A stretch of 64,000 nt of DNA from Rhizobiaceae bacterium. Its GTDB lineage: Bacteria > Pseudomonadota > Alphaproteobacteria > Rhizobiales > Rhizobiaceae. A program made the position numbers and the translations under genes. Positions 62,604-64,000 of the stretch are shown here, in pieces. Below the pieces are notes generated by a model. It saw nothing but the letters and a program-made list of their open reading frames with translations, ran no database searches and was not told where the DNA came from. Numbering within the stretch: position 1 is the stretch's first letter; every line of letters begins with the position of its first letter. The stretch spans positions 682,001 to 746,000 of the forward strand of contig JAEPMJ010000001.1 in assembly GCA_017644005.1 (NCBI GenBank). Reading direction: 5' to 3'.

Positions 62604-63353
62604 TCAGATCGTCGATTCGAGGCGTGAGTTTGCGACCAGCTCGGCTACCGACGCGTTGTTGGGCATGCGCAACAAGAAGGCCACGGCTTCGGCAACGGTC
62701 TCGGGCCGAATCCGCTCGGCGGCGGGAGTGACGCCGGGGATCGATGCGATGAGATCGGTGTCGACCGCACCAGGGCAAAGCGCCGTGACCCTCACTCCGT
62801 GTTTCCAGCCTGCCGTCTTCGCCGCATGGCTGAGCGCCATCACGGCATGTTTGGTCATCGTGTAGCCGACCGAAACGCCCTCGCGGTATCGCTTGCCGTC
62901 GGTCGAGGCGACATTGACAATGCGTCCAGTTCCCGACCTGGCGAGATGCGGCAAGGCGAGCCGTATCAGCCGGAACGGCGCCTTTACGTTGACCTCCCAA
63001 AGCTCGTCGAGGACCGACTCGTCGCCGTCGGAGAAATCTATCTGACGCAGCAGGCCGGCATTGTTGATCAACCCGTCGATCCGCGAAAACCGGCGGTGCG
63101 TATCTTCCACCCAGCGCGCCGCACTGTCGCGATCCGTCGCGTCAAAGAAGAAGGTGCCAAGGCGGTCCTGATCGACCTCACCGTACAGTTGCGCGGCCTT
63201 GTCGGTATTCCTCACGCCGACGGAGACAATATAGCCTTCGTCGAGAAGCCGGCGGGTAATTGCCACGCCAATACCGCCAGTGGCGCCGGTCAGCATGATG
63301 ACCCGCCCGTCGGGTTCGAGCATTACGGGTGATGGGGGAGTGTTGGCTGCCAT
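62604..63353 (-). CDS. Short-chain dehydrogenase/reductase (SDR)
   Basis: A 249-residue classical SDR. The cofactor motif is TGATGGIGVAI, NNAG follows at GLINNAGLL, and the catalytic set is Ser in VNVASTDG, then GYTMTKHAV with the YxxxK motif. It has a C-terminal IPGVTPAAERIRPETVAEAVAFLL region. It begins 3 bases after the stop of the upstream SDR, so the two are cotranscribed. Substrate unknown. Confidence 0.9.
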   Translation of the reverse strand: MAANTPPSPVMLEPDGRVIMLTGATGGIGVAITRRLLDEGYIVSVGVRNTDKAAQLYGEVDQDRLGTFFFDATDRDSAARWVEDTHRRFSRIDGLINNAGLLRQIDFSDGDESVLDELWEVNVKAPFRLIRLALPHLARSGTGRIVNVASTDGKRYREGVSVGYTMTKHAVMALSHAAKTAGWKHGVRVTALCPGAVDTDLIASIPGVTPAAERIRPETVAEAVAFLLRMPNNASVAELVANSRLESTI

Positions 63354-63356
63354 GTG

Positions 63357-64000
63357 TCAGAACAATCCCTGGTATACGCCGCCATCGTTGATGATGTTCT
63401 GGCCGGTCATGAAACCCGATTGGGCCGAGCAAAGATAGGCGATGAGGTCTCCGCACTCCGAAGGATCGGCGATGCGACCGGCAGGACAGGTACTGATCCG
63501 GTCCTCCACGATTGCCTCGTAGGTCGTATTGCCGCGGCGGGCGTGGTTGTGCAGGTTCGTGTGCAAAGCGTCGGTGTCGAACAATCCCGGACAAACGGTG
63601 TTTATCGTGACGTTCGATCCGATGATCTCGCGCACCATCGACGCTATCGCGCCCGAAAGCGCGAGCCGAGCGGCATGGCTGGCCGCAAAGTTGACTTGCG
63701 GAAACTTGATGAAACTCACTGACATGTTGACGATGCGACCAAATTTGCGCTCGCACATGCCCGGCACAGCTGCACGAATCAGCTCCAGCGATGAAAAGAA
63801 GTGAGCCTCCATCCAGCCATCCCATTCCGCGCGCGTCATGGTCCGGAAATCGGCCGGTACCTGACGGACACCGGGGTTGGTGACCAGAATGTCGGGATCG
63901 GGGCATGCAGCCATGATGGCAGCGCGCCCCGCTTCGGTGGTCACATCGGCTGCGACTGTGTGAACGCTGACGCCGCCCTCCGCGGAGATTTCCTTTGCTG
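63357..64000 (-). CDS. SDR family protein with atypical active site, N-terminus beyond the window
   Basis: The frame is open to the right edge, giving 214 residues of an SDR without its cofactor-binding start. The visible part begins AKEISAEGGVSVHTVAADVT. NAG is replaced by NPGV, and the YxxxK catalytic motif by ASHAARLA, so neither Tyr nor Lys is present at the expected place. The ending GFMTGQNIINDGGVYQG is typical of FabG-like SDRs. It leads the cluster SDR-SDR-aldolase-dehydrogenase. Confidence 0.85.
   Translation of the reverse strand, partial: AKEISAEGGVSVHTVAADVTTEAGRAAIMAACPDPDILVTNPGVRQVPADFRTMTRAEWDGWMEAHFFSSLELIRAAVPGMCERKFGRIVNMSVSFIKFPQVNFAASHAARLALSGAIASMVREIIGSNVTINTVCPGLFDTDALHTNLHNHARRGNTTYEAIVEDRISTCPAGRIADPSECGDLIAYLCSAQSGFMTGQNIINDGGVYQGLF

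Overview
The window is a chromosomal segment of a high-GC alphaproteobacterium, most likely a member of the Hyphomicrobiales (Rhizobiales) close to Phyllobacteriaceae/Mesorhizobium-like bacteria. The evidence is the rhizobial gene neighbourhoods (hrcA and grpE next to rph-rdgB-hemW, rsmI-yraN, cysG-DUF2849-cysI-cysH-DUF934), the frequent AGGAGG-type ribosome sites, and short alphaproteobacterial repeats that read as FDKLRMR- and DPRVKPEDD-like peptides. The assignment below order level is inference.

Layout. 1-12.9 kb is housekeeping: an EI24-type membrane protein, adenosine kinase, heat-shock regulation (hrcA, grpE), RNase PH, RdgB, HemW, RsmI, YraN and a GMC oxidoreductase. 13-16.8 kb holds two Rnk-like GreA/B-fold proteins, D-amino acid dehydrogenase, and a RES-Xre toxin-antitoxin pair with a two-box operator. 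16.8-24.5 kb is a carboxylate uptake locus: cytochrome P450, TctA, TctB and TctC on the minus strand, divergent from a TctD-TctE two-component system whose last gene is an extra periplasmic binding protein. gyrB follows. 27.2-30.5 kb is an accessory pocket: extragenic repeats, a GIY-YIG nuclease whose tail is made of repeat sequence, a DUF5343 protein, a possible 25-residue gene and palindromic repeats. rpsU and the assimilatory sulfate operon come next; the cysG leader carries competing hairpins.

36-43 kb is a branched-chain-type ABC importer with its own PAS-LuxR regulator and a translationally coupled alpha/beta hydrolase. 43-49.8 kb has a class A penicillin-binding protein, an acyltransferase, a short RNase D, a MarR regulator divergent from an unrecognised protein, and an M20 dipeptidase. 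Between the dipeptidase and polA lies a probable small RNA of three hairpins, each with a C-rich loop. polA itself has lost all three catalytic aspartates of its proofreading domain. 53-56.5 kb is a three-gene cassette: exported caspase-like protease, small cysteine-rich exported protein, single-pass membrane protein. 56.5-60.4 kb is a form II CO-dehydrogenase-type hydroxylase (S-L-M order). A tRNA-Thr(CGU) separates this from a catabolic cluster (2-hydroxyacid dehydrogenase, HpcH aldolase, two SDRs) that runs off the right edge.

The strongest candidates for something new or unusual are the three-hairpin small RNA beside polA, the proofreading-dead PolA, the caspase cassette and the cysG leader. 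No CRISPR array, complete insertion sequence, integrase or rRNA operon was seen.
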